Below, one piece after another: positions 53,937-62,799 of a stretch of 64,000 bases of DNA. Numbering within the stretch: the first letter of the stretch is position 1; every line of letters begins with the position of its first letter. The DNA comes from Stenotrophomonas africana (GTDB lineage: Bacteria > Pseudomonadota > Gammaproteobacteria > Xanthomonadales > Xanthomonadaceae). The translations under genes and the position numbers were made by a program. The stretch spans positions 1 to 64,000 of the forward strand of contig NZ_JABEME010000004.1 of assembly GCF_013004645.1 (NCBI RefSeq), written 5' to 3'. The notes below the pieces were generated by a model that was given only the letters and a program-made list of their open reading frames with translations, did not search any database and was not told where the DNA came from.

Positions 53937-54908
53937 TCAGCTGCGGTGGATCTCCACCGTCACGTGCACCAGCTCCTCATGGATCGCCAGTGCGTTGCGC
54001 ACGGTATCGGCATCCAGGCTGGTATCACTGGTGACCACGCTGGCGCTGACCGCGTACTTGCCGCGACCGACCTGCCAGACATGCAGGTCGGCCAGGCGCG
54101 CCGGCCAGGGGCCCTGTTCGATCACTTCGCGCACTTCGGCCACCACCGGTGCGTCCATCTGCGCATCAAGCAGGATGCGGCCACTGTCGCGCAGCAGGCC
54201 GATCGCCCACACCGTGACCAGTACGGCACCGACCAGGCCCATCACCGGGTCCAGCCAGGTCAGGCCCAGCAGCTTACCGCCGAGCAGGGCGACGATGGCC
54301 AGCACCGAGGTGGCGGCGTCGGCCAGCACGTGCACGTAGGCCGAGCGCAGATTGAGGTCGTGACCGTGCGCATGGCCGTGATCGTGGTGTTGGTGGTCAT
54401 GCCCGTGATGATCGCCATGGTCATGCCCGTGGTGGTGATGCGCGTGGCCCGGGCTGTCGTGCAGCCACCATGCGCAGAGCAGGTTCACGCCCAGGCCGAC
54501 CGCGGCGATGGCGATGGCTTCGTTGTAGTGGATCGGCGCCGGCACCCACAACCGCTCCAGTGACTGCACGGCCATCAGCGCGGCGACGCCGAGCAGGGCG
54601 ATGGCGCTGGTGTAACCGGCCAGGATCTCGATCTTCCAGGTACCGAAGGCGAAGCGCGGATCGTGCGCGTAGCGACGCGCGCAGCGGTAGGCGAACACCG
54701 AGAGGCCCAGCGCCAGCGCGTGCGAACTCATGTGCCAGCCGTCAGCGAGCACGGCCATGGAGTTGAACCACCAGCCGCCGACGATCTCCACCAGCATCAT
54801 GCCGACGGTGAGCCACAGGGCGCGGCGGGTATTGCGTTCGGCCAGCGGATTGCCGTCGTCGAAGCGGTGTTCGTGGCGACGGGCGGCGGCGAGGGCGTCC
54901 AAATGCAT
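53937..54908 (-). CDS. dmeF: cation diffusion facilitator, DmeF-type Co/Ni exporter
   Basis: CDF transporter of 323 residues with six membrane segments. The metal site is ADGWHMSSHALALG in TM2 and HVLADAATS in TM5. A long His-rich cytoplasmic loop (about residues 155-185, HHHHGHDHGDHHGHDHQHH in part) separates TM4 and TM5. The N-terminal R-H-E-H-R-F sequence before TM1 is typical of DmeF. It is divergent from an RcnR-type regulator with an operator between them, so export of cobalt or nickel is likely. The ATG at 54908 gives the family's usual N-terminus. Confidence 0.87.
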   Translation of the reverse strand: MHLDALAAARRHEHRFDDGNPLAERNTRRALWLTVGMMLVEIVGGWWFNSMAVLADGWHMSSHALALGLSVFAYRCARRYAHDPRFAFGTWKIEILAGYTSAIALLGVAALMAVQSLERLWVPAPIHYNEAIAIAAVGLGVNLLCAWWLHDSPGHAHHHHGHDHGDHHGHDHQHHDHGHAHGHDLNLRSAYVHVLADAATSVLAIVALLGGKLLGLTWLDPVMGLVGAVLVTVWAIGLLRDSGRILLDAQMDAPVVAEVREVIEQGPWPARLADLHVWQVGRGKYAVSASVVTSDTSLDADTVRNALAIHEELVHVTVEIHRS

Positions 54909-54928
54909 GGCGGCGGGAGCTGGAGTGG

Positions 54929-54945
54929 ATACCCCTATAGGGTAT
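54929..54945. promoter_or_regulatory. operator of DmeR/CsoR-RcnR type
   Basis: ATACCC-CTATA-GGGTAT is a perfect 6-bp inverted repeat with a C/G tract, the form bound by CsoR/RcnR regulators. It lies 11 bp before the dmeR start and 20 bp before the dmeF start, so it can control both. Confidence 0.75.
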
Positions 54946-54956
54946 ATGATCCGGTC

Positions 54957-55241
54957 ATGGCCCATGTACACAGGAATCGAAAGCAGCTGCTGACCCGGGT
55001 GCGCCGCATCGCAGGTCAGGTGGCGGCGTTGGAGCAGGCGCTGGTCCAGCCCGAGGGTAAAGCCGGCGACTGTGCGGACGTGCTGGTGCAGGTCGCCGCC
55101 GTGCGCGGTGCAGCCCACAGCCTGTTGATGGAGCTGCTGCACGAGCACCTGCAGGAACACGTGGTGGGTGCCGACGACCCGCAGCAGCGGGCGGACGAGG
55201 CCGCGGTGCTGGTAGAGCTGCTGCGCCGCTACGGCAAATAG
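54957..55241 (+). CDS. dmeR: metal-sensing repressor of the CsoR/RcnR family
   Basis: All-helical repressor of 94 residues. An N-terminal His (MAHVHRNRKQL), a Cys in GDCADVLVQ, and His residues in GAAHSLLMELLHEHL give the His-Cys-His-His pattern of Ni/Co sensors rather than the Cu(I) pattern of CsoR. It would release the shared operator when metal is bound, inducing dmeF. A formaldehyde-sensing FrmR role is less likely because the partner is an exporter. Confidence 0.85.
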   Translation: MAHVHRNRKQLLTRVRRIAGQVAALEQALVQPEGKAGDCADVLVQVAAVRGAAHSLLMELLHEHLQEHVVGADDPQQRADEAAVLVELLRRYGK

Positions 55242-55252
55242 GCCGAGCGGGG

Positions 55253-55340
55253 GTAGAGTCGACTGTTAGTCGACTGCTCTTCGTACAACCAACGAAAAAC
55301 CCCGCGCTTCGCGCGAGAGTCGACTAACAGTCGACTCTAC
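55253..55340. repeat. SMAG pair overlapping a stop codon
   Basis: GTAGAGTCGACTGTTAGTCGAC and TCGACTAACAGTCGACTCTAC. The CTA at 55337-55339 is the stop of the MerC-like gene. Confidence 0.85.
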
Positions 55341-55711
55341 CCTGCGTGCCGGTGCCGCGCGTTCCAGATATGCGTGGCGGCCAGCAGCAGGCTGCCGGTG
55401 ACCGTCATCGGCGTTTCCCATTCATGCGAGGGCAGGGCCAGTGCGCCGGCCAGCAGCAGGCCGAGCCCGCCGCCGGCGGTGGCCCAGGCCAGTGCGGGCA
55501 GCGGGTGACGGCGCTCGGCCCGCCACAATGCGTAGCCGGTCAGTGGCAGGGCGATGGCCACGAACAGCAGGTGCACCCATTCCGCCTCGGCCCACGTGCC
55601 GAACAGGGGGAGCGCGGCGGCCAGCAGGGGCAGCGCCAGGCAGTGCAGCAGGCACAGGCTGGACAGGGCGACCGCGCCGGCATCAAGCAGGGCGGCAGAA
55701 GGCGACTTCAT
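55337..55711 (-). CDS. MerC-domain membrane protein
   Basis: Protein of 124 residues with four hydrophobic segments. The MerC hallmark is the Cys pair SSLCLLHCLALPLLAA in the first helix. Mercury transporters use this motif, but chromosomal MerC-like genes beside COG0523 GTPases are linked to zinc homeostasis. A palindrome of Zur-box form lies 26 bp upstream and between the two divergent genes, in keeping with that role. The ATG at 55711 has AAGGA upstream. The TAG stop belongs to a SMAG. Confidence 0.78.
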   Translation of the reverse strand: MKSPSAALLDAGAVALSSLCLLHCLALPLLAAALPLFGTWAEAEWVHLLFVAIALPLTGYALWRAERRHPLPALAWATAGGGLGLLLAGALALPSHEWETPMTVTGSLLLAATHIWNARHRHAG

Positions 55712-55736
55712 CGGGGGAGTTTCCTTGCGCAACAAT

Positions 55737-55751
55737 TGTTATACAGTAACA
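55737..55751. promoter_or_regulatory. Zur-like box
   Basis: TGTTA-TACAG-TAACA is a perfect inverted repeat within AATTGTTA..TAACATTT, similar to the AT-rich Zur consensus. It lies between the divergent MerC-like and COG0523 GTPase genes, 30 bp from the latter's start. Confidence 0.65.
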
Positions 55752-55780
55752 TTTCCGTTCCGCAGCCAACCCGCTCCGAC

Positions 55781-57106
55781 ATGAACACTGTTTCCCGCGC
55801 CGACCGTCGCCTTCCGGTCACCGTGCTGTCCGGCTTCCTGGGGGCCGGCAAGACCACCCTGCTCAACCAGATCCTGCGCAACCGCGAAGGCCTGCGCGTG
55901 GCGGTCATCGTCAACGACATGAGCGAGGTCAACATCGATGCGCAGCTGGTGCGCGATGGTGGCGCCGAGCTGCGCCGCACTGAAGAGACGCTGGTGGAAT
56001 TCAGCAACGGCTGCATCTGCTGCACGCTGCGCGATGACCTGCTGCAGGAAGTGCGGCGCCTGGCCGATGCCGGTCGCTATGACTACCTGCTGATCGAATC
56101 GACCGGGATCGGCGAGCCGATGCCGGTGGCAGCCACCTTCGCGGTGCGCGACGAACACGGCTTCAGCCTGAGTGATATCGCGCGGCTGGACACGATGGTG
56201 ACGGTGGTCGACGGCAGCGCGTTCCTTGCCGACTTCGGCTCGACGTCGCGACTGGCCGAGCGTGGCCAGCAGGCCGGGCCGGATGACGACCGAGGTGTGG
56301 TTGATCTGCTGTGCGAGCAGGTCGAATTTGCAGACGTGATCGTGGTCAGCAAGGTGGACCAGGTGGATGACGAAGTGCTGCAGGACACGCTGGCGGTGCT
56401 GCGTGGCCTGAACCGCGACGCGAAGCTGCTGCTGTCCAGCTTCGGCGATGTGCCGCTGGCCGAGCTGCTGGATACCGGTCGCTTCGACATGGAGCGTGCG
56501 CAGCGTGCGCCGGGCTGGGTGAAGGAACTGCGCGGCGAGCACACACCGGAAACCGAGGAGTACGGCATCGGCAGCTTCGTCTACCGCTCGCGTCGTCCGT
56601 TCCACCCGGCGCGCTTCGCCCGCGCACTGCAGTCCGGCATGCCCAGCGTGATCCGCAGCAAGGGCTGGTTCTGGTTGGCCAACCGCATGGATTGGGTTGG
56701 CGAGCTGAACACGGTGGGCGCTGCGACGCGCACGCAGGCGGCGGGCTTCTGGTACGCCGCACGTGACCGCGTGCGGGCCGGGCTGGAAGACACCGCGCCG
56801 TTGTTGCCGCCGACACCGCTGCCTTACAGCGACCTCGGGTGGGCGCGGCAGCAGGCCGACTGCTGGAGCGCGCCGCTGCCGGGGCCGGAAGAATTCCCGG
56901 ATGCGGCCGCACATTCGGCGATGCAACGGTTGTGGCACCCGATGTGGGGGGATCGTCGCCAGGAGCTGGTGGTGATCGGCGTGCACATGGATGAGCGTGC
57001 CGTGCGCGCGCAGCTGGATGCGTGCCTGCTCAACGACCAGGAGCTGCGCGCGGGGCCATTGCTGTGGCAGCAGTTGCCGCAGGCGTTCCCGGTGTGGAAG
57101 CGCTGA
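55781..57106 (+). CDS. COG0523 GTP-binding metallochaperone (ZigA-like)
   Basis: G3E-family GTPase of 441 residues. Walker A is GFLGAGKTTLL, the metal motif is GCICCTL (C-x-C-C), then LLIESTGIGEP and NKxD-like SKVD. The long C-terminal CobW_C domain runs to the end (GWFWLANRMDW). ZigA-type members supply zinc to enzymes under zinc limitation and are repressed by Zur; the Zur-like box upstream supports this, while nitrile hydratase or cobalamin roles are unlikely because no such genes are near. Confidence 0.87.
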   Translation: MNTVSRADRRLPVTVLSGFLGAGKTTLLNQILRNREGLRVAVIVNDMSEVNIDAQLVRDGGAELRRTEETLVEFSNGCICCTLRDDLLQEVRRLADAGRYDYLLIESTGIGEPMPVAATFAVRDEHGFSLSDIARLDTMVTVVDGSAFLADFGSTSRLAERGQQAGPDDDRGVVDLLCEQVEFADVIVVSKVDQVDDEVLQDTLAVLRGLNRDAKLLLSSFGDVPLAELLDTGRFDMERAQRAPGWVKELRGEHTPETEEYGIGSFVYRSRRPFHPARFARALQSGMPSVIRSKGWFWLANRMDWVGELNTVGAATRTQAAGFWYAARDRVRAGLEDTAPLLPPTPLPYSDLGWARQQADCWSAPLPGPEEFPDAAAHSAMQRLWHPMWGDRRQELVVIGVHMDERAVRAQLDACLLNDQELRAGPLLWQQLPQAFPVWKR

Positions 57107-57119
57107 GCCAACGGCTCGT

Positions 57120-57243
57120 GTAGAGCCGAGCCGACGCTCGGCTGCTGTTGCGCTGGATCCACCCCTCACGCGGATGGCCGACATGGCGGAGTCGAGCATG
57201 GCTCGGCTCTACGGAATCGAATTCACACATGGCGTGGATCTAC
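57120..57243. repeat. SMAG cluster overlapping a stop codon
   Basis: GTAGAGCCGAGC..GCTCGGCT, GAGTCGAGC..GCTCGGCTCTAC with a mismatched stem, and a half copy GGCGTGGATCTAC whose CTA (57240-57242) is the stop of the ABC-F gene. Confidence 0.8.
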
Positions 57244-58847
57244 AAGACGTCACGCCACTGCCAACCCCCGGTGCTCACCTGCAGCACCTGCGTCGGTCGC
57301 AATGCCTGCAGCAGGTGCCGGTCGTGGCTGACCATCACCAGCGCGCCCGGCCACGCCGCAAGCAGTTCTTCCAACGCGTGCAACGCACTCAGATCCAGCG
57401 CATTACCAGGCTCGTCCAGCAGCAACAGCTGGGGCGCGGGATCGGCGTACAGCACGCTGGCCAGCGCACCCTTCACGCGTTCGCCATCGCTGAGGCTGTG
57501 GGCTGCCCGCTGGATGCGCTGTGCATCCAGCCCGAGCAGGGCCAGCCGCGTGCGCAGCTCGCCCGGGTCCGCGTGCGGGTTGGCGGCCTGCACGGTGTCG
57601 AGGATGCTGCGCTCGCCGGACAACCCCAGCAGCTGCTGGTCGAGCAGGGCCAGCGGCGCATGCCGTTGCACGGTGCCGCTGCATGCAGCCAGCTGGCCGG
57701 CCAGCACACGCAGCAGGGTCGATTTGCCGCTGCCGTTGTCGCCGACCACGGCGATGCGCTGGCCGCGGCGGATCTCCAGCTGCAACGGTGCACTGCAGCC
57801 ATGTGGCAGCACCAGCGCCTCGGCCTGAAGCAGGCGCGTGCTGCCACGCTCCCCCGCACCAGCAAACAGCGCCAGTTCCGGCACCGCGTGCACCGCGGAT
57901 GCCGCTGCGCGCAGCTGCTCTGCGCTGGCCTGCAGGCGCTCGGCCTGCACCTGCTGCGCACGGCCGTGGCTGGCCTCGGCGCGCTGCTTCTGCCGGCCGA
58001 GCAGGATCGGGGCCTGGTTGGCCTGCTTCGCATCGCGATTGCCACGCGCCTGGCGTTGTTGTTGCCGTTCGTGCTGTTCGCGCGCGCTGCGTTGCTGTTG
58101 CCGGTGCTGCGCACGCGCATGGTCGAGCTGGGCGGCGGCAGCTTCGCGCTCGGCAGCGCGCGCATCGGCGTAGTGCTGCCACGGTCCGCCGTAACGATGC
58201 AGCCCGCGCCCATCGAGCTCGACGATCTGCTGCATGTGCGCCAGCAGCTCGCGATCATGACTGACCGCCAGCAGGCCACCGCGCCACTGCTGCAACTGCT
58301 CGTACAGCTGCTGGCGATGGCGTGCATCAAGGTGGTTGCTGGGCTCGTCCAGAATCAGCCAGTCGGCACCACTGGCCCAGGCGCCGGACAGTGCGACCTG
58401 CATGGCCTGGCCACCGCTGAGGCGCGCCGCGGGTTGGGTGGGTTCGAGGTCGTCGGGAAGCTGCAGCGCGCGCCATTGCTGTTGCAGGCGTTCGCGCAGA
58501 TCCCAGCGGTCGCCGACGCAGGCGAAGTCGGCCTCGTCCACGCTGCCGGCTTCGATGCGCTGCAGTGCGGCCAGTTCCGCGCCGACACCGGCCAGTTCAC
58601 CGACCGTGCCGGCGGGTGGATACCCGGGCGTCGGCAACAGGAACACGCGGCCACTGCCGCGTACCTCGCCGTTGTCGGGCAGCAACCGGCCGGCCAGCAG
58701 GCGTGCGAGCACGCTCTTGCCGGCGCCGTTGGCACCGACGAGGCCGGTAGCGACCGGTTCGAAGGAAAACGTCAGATCGGAAAACAGCGGACGGCCGTCG
58801 GCCAATCGATACGACACGCGATCGAGCGTGAGGGAATGCGGGGTCAT
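57240..58847 (-). CDS. ABC-F family ATPase
   Basis: Protein of 535 residues with two ABC cassettes and no membrane segment. Cassette 1: GANGAGKS, LSGGQ, LILDEPSNHLD. Cassette 2: GDNGSGKST, LSDGE, LLLDEPGNALD. Between them is a Gln/Arg/Glu-rich charged linker (QQQRSAREQHERQQQR), the position of the ribosome-reaching linker in ABC-F proteins. GGAGG precedes the ATG at 58847. It is a translation or antibiotic-protection factor of unassigned subgroup. Its stop codon is supplied by a SMAG. Confidence 0.87.
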   Translation of the reverse strand: MTPHSLTLDRVSYRLADGRPLFSDLTFSFEPVATGLVGANGAGKSVLARLLAGRLLPDNGEVRGSGRVFLLPTPGYPPAGTVGELAGVGAELAALQRIEAGSVDEADFACVGDRWDLRERLQQQWRALQLPDDLEPTQPAARLSGGQAMQVALSGAWASGADWLILDEPSNHLDARHRQQLYEQLQQWRGGLLAVSHDRELLAHMQQIVELDGRGLHRYGGPWQHYADARAAEREAAAAQLDHARAQHRQQQRSAREQHERQQQRQARGNRDAKQANQAPILLGRQKQRAEASHGRAQQVQAERLQASAEQLRAAASAVHAVPELALFAGAGERGSTRLLQAEALVLPHGCSAPLQLEIRRGQRIAVVGDNGSGKSTLLRVLAGQLAACSGTVQRHAPLALLDQQLLGLSGERSILDTVQAANPHADPGELRTRLALLGLDAQRIQRAAHSLSDGERVKGALASVLYADPAPQLLLLDEPGNALDLSALHALEELLAAWPGALVMVSHDRHLLQALRPTQVLQVSTGGWQWRDVL

Positions 58848-58998
58848 GCGACCTCCATGGATGCCGGGTTCTCCCCTGCGCGCAGGGGCGGGAAGAGTCA
58901 GGCCGTCTGGTGGGAAGACGGCGGCATCAATGGCGCATTGGTCGCGAGCCTCTGGGAGGAATGAGGGGAGATTATACCGCCCGCAGGGCATGCGAATT

Positions 58999-59055
58999 GT
59001 AGAGTCGAGCGTGCTCGACTGCTTTTGAGGAGCAGTCGAGCAAGCTCGACTCTAC
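58999..59055. repeat. SMAG pair
   Basis: GTAGAGTCGAGC..GCTCGACTGC and GCAGTCGAGC..GCTCGACTCTAC, with 10 bp between copies. Confidence 0.85.
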
Positions 59056-59087
59056 GTGGCACGGCCATCGAGCGCGGATCTACCGGC

Positions 59088-59987
59088 CTACGGCACGGTT
59101 TCAAGGCGTGCGCTGACGAAGTCGATGAACACCCGCAGCTTCGGCAGTACGTGGCGGCCGGAGGGCCACAGCAGGTGGAAGATGCCGCAGGAGTGCACAT
59201 GCTCGTCGAGCACGGTCACCAGCCGGCCGTCGGCCAGTGCATCGCGCACCGAGTGCACCGGCACGAAAGCCAGGCCGATATCGCGCAATGCGAGCGCTAC
59301 CCGTGCTTCGATGGTATTGGCCACCATGTGCACCGGCAGTTCCTGCGGTGTTTCATGGTCGGGCCAGTGGATAGGCCATAGTTCCAGCTTGCCGGTGCTG
59401 GGGAAGCGGTAGTGCAGCAGCGTCTGCTGCAGCAGGTCGGCCGGCGTGCGCGGCGTGCCGCGGCGCTGCAGGTAGCCGGGCGAGGCGACGACGCGGCGTG
59501 GAAACACACCCAGGCGTCGTGCGTTCATGCGTGAGTCGCTGGGCTCGCCGACGCGCAGCACGGCATCGAAGCCCTCCTCGATGACATCGACCAGCCGATC
59601 GCTGAAATCGAGGTCGAGGCGGATATCGGGATAGGCCGCCATGAATTCGGCCATCAGCGGCAGGGTGAGATCGCCCACCAACGGGAGGCCGATGCGCAGC
59701 GTGCCACGGGGTGTGGCGTGCGGCTGCGCCAGCTCGGTGCGCGCGGCATCGCGCTCGTCGAGGATGCGCCGGCAGCGCGCCAGGAACAGCTGGCCCTCGG
59801 CGGTGAGGGTGATGCTGCGCGTGCTGCGGTGGAACAGGCGCACGCCCAATGCCTGCTCCAGCCGGGCAACGCATTTGCCGGCGGCCGAGGCCGAGATGCC
59901 CTGCAGGCGCCCGGTCTCGACGAAGCTGCGGGTATCGGCCGCGTGCACGAAGGTCTGCAGATTGGCGAGGTTGTCCAGGACTGACAT
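59088..59987 (-). CDS. LysR-family transcriptional regulator
   Basis: Protein of 299 residues. The N-terminal winged helix reads FVHAADTRSFVETGRLQGISASAAGKCVARLE and leads to a substrate-binding domain starting near residue 90 (GTLRIGLPLVGD). It is divergent from the serine hydrolase-MFS pair at 60216, its probable target, with a 228-bp spacer. The inducer is unknown. Confidence 0.88.
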   Translation of the reverse strand: MSVLDNLANLQTFVHAADTRSFVETGRLQGISASAAGKCVARLEQALGVRLFHRSTRSITLTAEGQLFLARCRRILDERDAARTELAQPHATPRGTLRIGLPLVGDLTLPLMAEFMAAYPDIRLDLDFSDRLVDVIEEGFDAVLRVGEPSDSRMNARRLGVFPRRVVASPGYLQRRGTPRTPADLLQQTLLHYRFPSTGKLELWPIHWPDHETPQELPVHMVANTIEARVALALRDIGLAFVPVHSVRDALADGRLVTVLDEHVHSCGIFHLLWPSGRHVLPKLRVFIDFVSARLETVP

Positions 59988-60215
59988 GGGCGTGCGGGCA
60001 ATGAAAGCGGCAGGGTAGGGCGGCGCGGCTGTAGCGGGCGGCTCCGCCATCGCAACGCTGTGGTGCGGGGTGGCGTGGGGACCGTTGCGGCCTTGCAGTT
60101 CCGGCCATCATGCCGATTGCGGACTGCACGGTCCATGATGCCCGGAGCGGGAACCGGCTTTTTGCGCGGACGCCCGCTGCCTAACGTGGCGGGCCTCTCC
60201 CCACGGATTCCCGCG

Positions 60216-61394
60216 ATGAATGCCGCTCCTTCCCTTGAACCCTCGCCGACGCTGCCATCGGTGCAGCGGCTGTTGCAGCACGTGCACCCGCAGCGCCTGG
60301 TCGGTGCGGTGGTGCTGGTGCGCGAGCACGGTGTGCTGCGCCATGCCAGCGCGACCGGGCTGGCCGATCGCGAGTCGGCCACGCTGATGCAGCGCGACCA
60401 GGTGTTCCGGCTGGCATCGGTCAGCAAGCCGCTGCTGACCACGGTGATCCTGCGCCTGGTGGCCGAGGGCGTGCTCGACCTCGATGCTCCGGTGCAACGC
60501 TGGCTGCCGGACTTCCGCCCGGCGCTGGCTGATGGCAGCACGCCGGCGATCAGCCTGCGCCAGCTGCTCAGCCACAGCAGCGGGTTGGGCTATCGCTTCC
60601 TCGAAGCAGATGCGGACGGCCCCTATGCACGCGCCGGCGTCAGCGATGGCCTGGACGCGAACCCGCTCTCCCTGGCCGACAACGTGCACCGCATTTCCCA
60701 GGCGCCGCTGCTGTTCGCGCCGGGCAGCCAATGGCTGTACTCGTTGGGCGTGGATGTGGCCGGTGCGGTGGCCGAAGCAGCAACCGGTGAAACGCTGCAG
60801 GTGCTGTTCGAGCGCTTGCTGGCCGCACCGCTGGGCCTGCGCGATACAGCCTTTGCTGCGCGCAACGCGGCACGGTTGGCCACGCCCTATGTCACCGACA
60901 CGCCACACCCGCATCGCCTGCGGGAAGGCGAGGTCGTCGCTCCGTTCGAGGGTACCGTCGGCATCGAGTACAGCCTCGCGCGTGCCACCGATGCCAGCCG
61001 TTTCCCTTCGGCCGGGGCCGGCCTGGTCGGTACCGCCGATGACGTAATGGCGGTGCTGGAGGCCTTGCGTGATGTGCAGCGTTCAGGCCTGCTGCCGCCC
61101 GCACTGGCGACGGAGATGGCCAGCCCGCAGGTAGGCGAACAGGGGCCGCCGGAACCAGCCGGCTGGGGCTTCGGGCTGGGCTTTGCGGTGCTGCGTGATG
61201 CGGCAGCCAGCGGCACGCCGCAGAACATAGGCACATGGCGCTGGGGCGGTGCCTACGGGCACAGCTGGTTCGTTGACCCTGCGCGTGGGCTGAGCGTGGT
61301 GGCGCTGACCAACACCCTGTACGAAGGCATGGACGGTGCCTTCGTTGATGAGCTGCGTGATGCGGTGTACGCCGATCTGGAGACCGTGCGATGA
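60216..61394 (+). CDS. serine hydrolase of the class C beta-lactamase fold
   Basis: Protein of 392 residues without an evident signal peptide, so likely cytoplasmic and esterase-like rather than a penicillinase. The active-site motif is S-V-S-K (RLASVSKPLLT), the second motif Y-S-L in WLYSLGVDVAG, and the third region GAYGHSWFVDP replaces the usual K-T-G/H-T-G. The start at 60216 is the ATG after CCACGG; a preceding open frame is ignored. It overlaps the MFS gene by 4 bases (ATGA), so enzyme and transporter are coupled. Confidence 0.83.
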   Translation: MNAAPSLEPSPTLPSVQRLLQHVHPQRLVGAVVLVREHGVLRHASATGLADRESATLMQRDQVFRLASVSKPLLTTVILRLVAEGVLDLDAPVQRWLPDFRPALADGSTPAISLRQLLSHSSGLGYRFLEADADGPYARAGVSDGLDANPLSLADNVHRISQAPLLFAPGSQWLYSLGVDVAGAVAEAATGETLQVLFERLLAAPLGLRDTAFAARNAARLATPYVTDTPHPHRLREGEVVAPFEGTVGIEYSLARATDASRFPSAGAGLVGTADDVMAVLEALRDVQRSGLLPPALATEMASPQVGEQGPPEPAGWGFGLGFAVLRDAAASGTPQNIGTWRWGGAYGHSWFVDPARGLSVVALTNTLYEGMDGAFVDELRDAVYADLETVR

Positions 61395-62575
61395 GCGGCC
61401 ATGCCATCGATGCGGCCAGCCCGGCCGGTGACGCCACGCGCCTGCCCTGGGCGGGACTGCTGGCGCTGGCCGGCGGCGGCTTCATCACCCTGCTGACCGA
61501 GACCTTGCCGGCCGGTGTACTGCGGCCGATGGGCGAAAGCCTCGGTGTGAGTGATGCGGCGGTCGGCCAGCTGGTCAGCGTGTATGCGCTTGGCTCGGTG
61601 ATGGCCGCACTGCCGATGACCGCGCTGACCCAGCGCCTGCCGCGACGCCCCTTGTTGCTGGCTGCGATTGCTGGCTTCGTGGTGGTCAACACGCTGACCG
61701 CACTGAGCAGCAGCTACCCGCTGATCCTGGCCGCACGTTTCCTGGCCGGCGTGAGTGGTGGCCTGCTGTGGTCGCTGGTGGCCGGTTACGCGGCGCGCAT
61801 GGTCGTGCCGTCGTTGCAGGGCCGTGCCATTGCGGTGGCGATGATCGGATCGCCGTTGGCGCTGTCGCTGGGCGTACCGGCGGGCACCTTGCTGGGCCAG
61901 CAGATCGGCTGGCGCTGGGCGTTCGCGTTGATGAGCGTGCTGGGTGTGGGGTTGCTGGCCTACGCGCGCTGGGCGCTGCCAGCCTTGCCCGCTGCCGGTG
62001 CCGGCCAGCGCACATCGCTGGGCGCGGTCTGGCGCATGCCCGGCGTGCGCAGCGCGCTGCTGGTGATGGTGCTGTATGTGTTGGCGCACAACGTGCTCTA
62101 CACCTACATCGAACCGCTGGCGGTGGAGGCGGGTGCCGGCCCGTGGCTGGACCGCCTGCTGCTGGCCTTTGGCGTGGCCGCCATCGCCGGCATCGGCATT
62201 GCCGGCTGGGGCGTGGACCGTCATCTGCGCACGCTGGTGTGGGCGGCGGTGATCGGTTTCATCGTGCCGGTGCTGACCCTGCTGTTGTGGCCGGGCCAAG
62301 CGACGCCGCTGCTGCTGGCGACGATCCTGTGGGGCGTGGCCTTCGGCGCGGTGCCTACGTTGTTCCAGACCGCATTGGCACGGCGTGCGGGTGCCGCCGC
62401 GGATCTGGCGCAGTCGATGCTGGTGACCGGTTGGAACCTGGCCATCGCCGCCGGTGGCGTTGCAGGGGGTGTGCTGCTGCAGGCGGGCGGCCCCAACCAG
62501 TTGGGATGGCTGCCGTTGCTGCTGCTGGCAGTGAGCGTGGCGTGGCTGCTGGCACGGCCCAAGGCCTGGGCGTAG
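61391..62575 (+). CDS. MFS transporter, DHA1 type
   Basis: Protein of 394 residues with about 12 membrane segments. The Arg-rich loop between TM2 and TM3 (TQRLPRRPLLLA) and the PAGTLLGQQIGWRWAF antiporter motif in TM5 mark the AraJ/NepI-like proton-antiporter group. It probably exports the substrate or product handled by the coupled serine hydrolase, under the divergent LysR regulator. Specificity unknown. Confidence 0.87.
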   Translation: MSGHAIDAASPAGDATRLPWAGLLALAGGGFITLLTETLPAGVLRPMGESLGVSDAAVGQLVSVYALGSVMAALPMTALTQRLPRRPLLLAAIAGFVVVNTLTALSSSYPLILAARFLAGVSGGLLWSLVAGYAARMVVPSLQGRAIAVAMIGSPLALSLGVPAGTLLGQQIGWRWAFALMSVLGVGLLAYARWALPALPAAGAGQRTSLGAVWRMPGVRSALLVMVLYVLAHNVLYTYIEPLAVEAGAGPWLDRLLLAFGVAAIAGIGIAGWGVDRHLRTLVWAAVIGFIVPVLTLLLWPGQATPLLLATILWGVAFGAVPTLFQTALARRAGAAADLAQSMLVTGWNLAIAAGGVAGGVLLQAGGPNQLGWLPLLLLAVSVAWLLARPKAWA

Positions 62576-62596
62576 GCGCAGGCCAAACGTTACGGA

Positions 62597-62658
62597 GGTG
62601 CCGGCCAGCGGCCGGCACTACCGGGGTCCACGCCATCCACGCATGGCGTGGATCTACC
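62597..62658. repeat. SMAG cluster
   Basis: GTGCCGGCC..GGCCGGCACTACC (62598-62622) and ATCCACGC..GCGTGGATCTACC (62635-62658). Confidence 0.8.
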
Positions 62659-62799
62659 GAGCGCAGCGACCCGCGTTTGTCTTTGCTTTTGCCTTCTTCC
62701 GTTGATTCCGTGGCGGGACGCCGCCGGAAACCGACCGTCCCGGCCAACCCTGGAATAGCAGTACGCGACCCACCACGAGGGGCTCCGCCGTTCGCCGTC

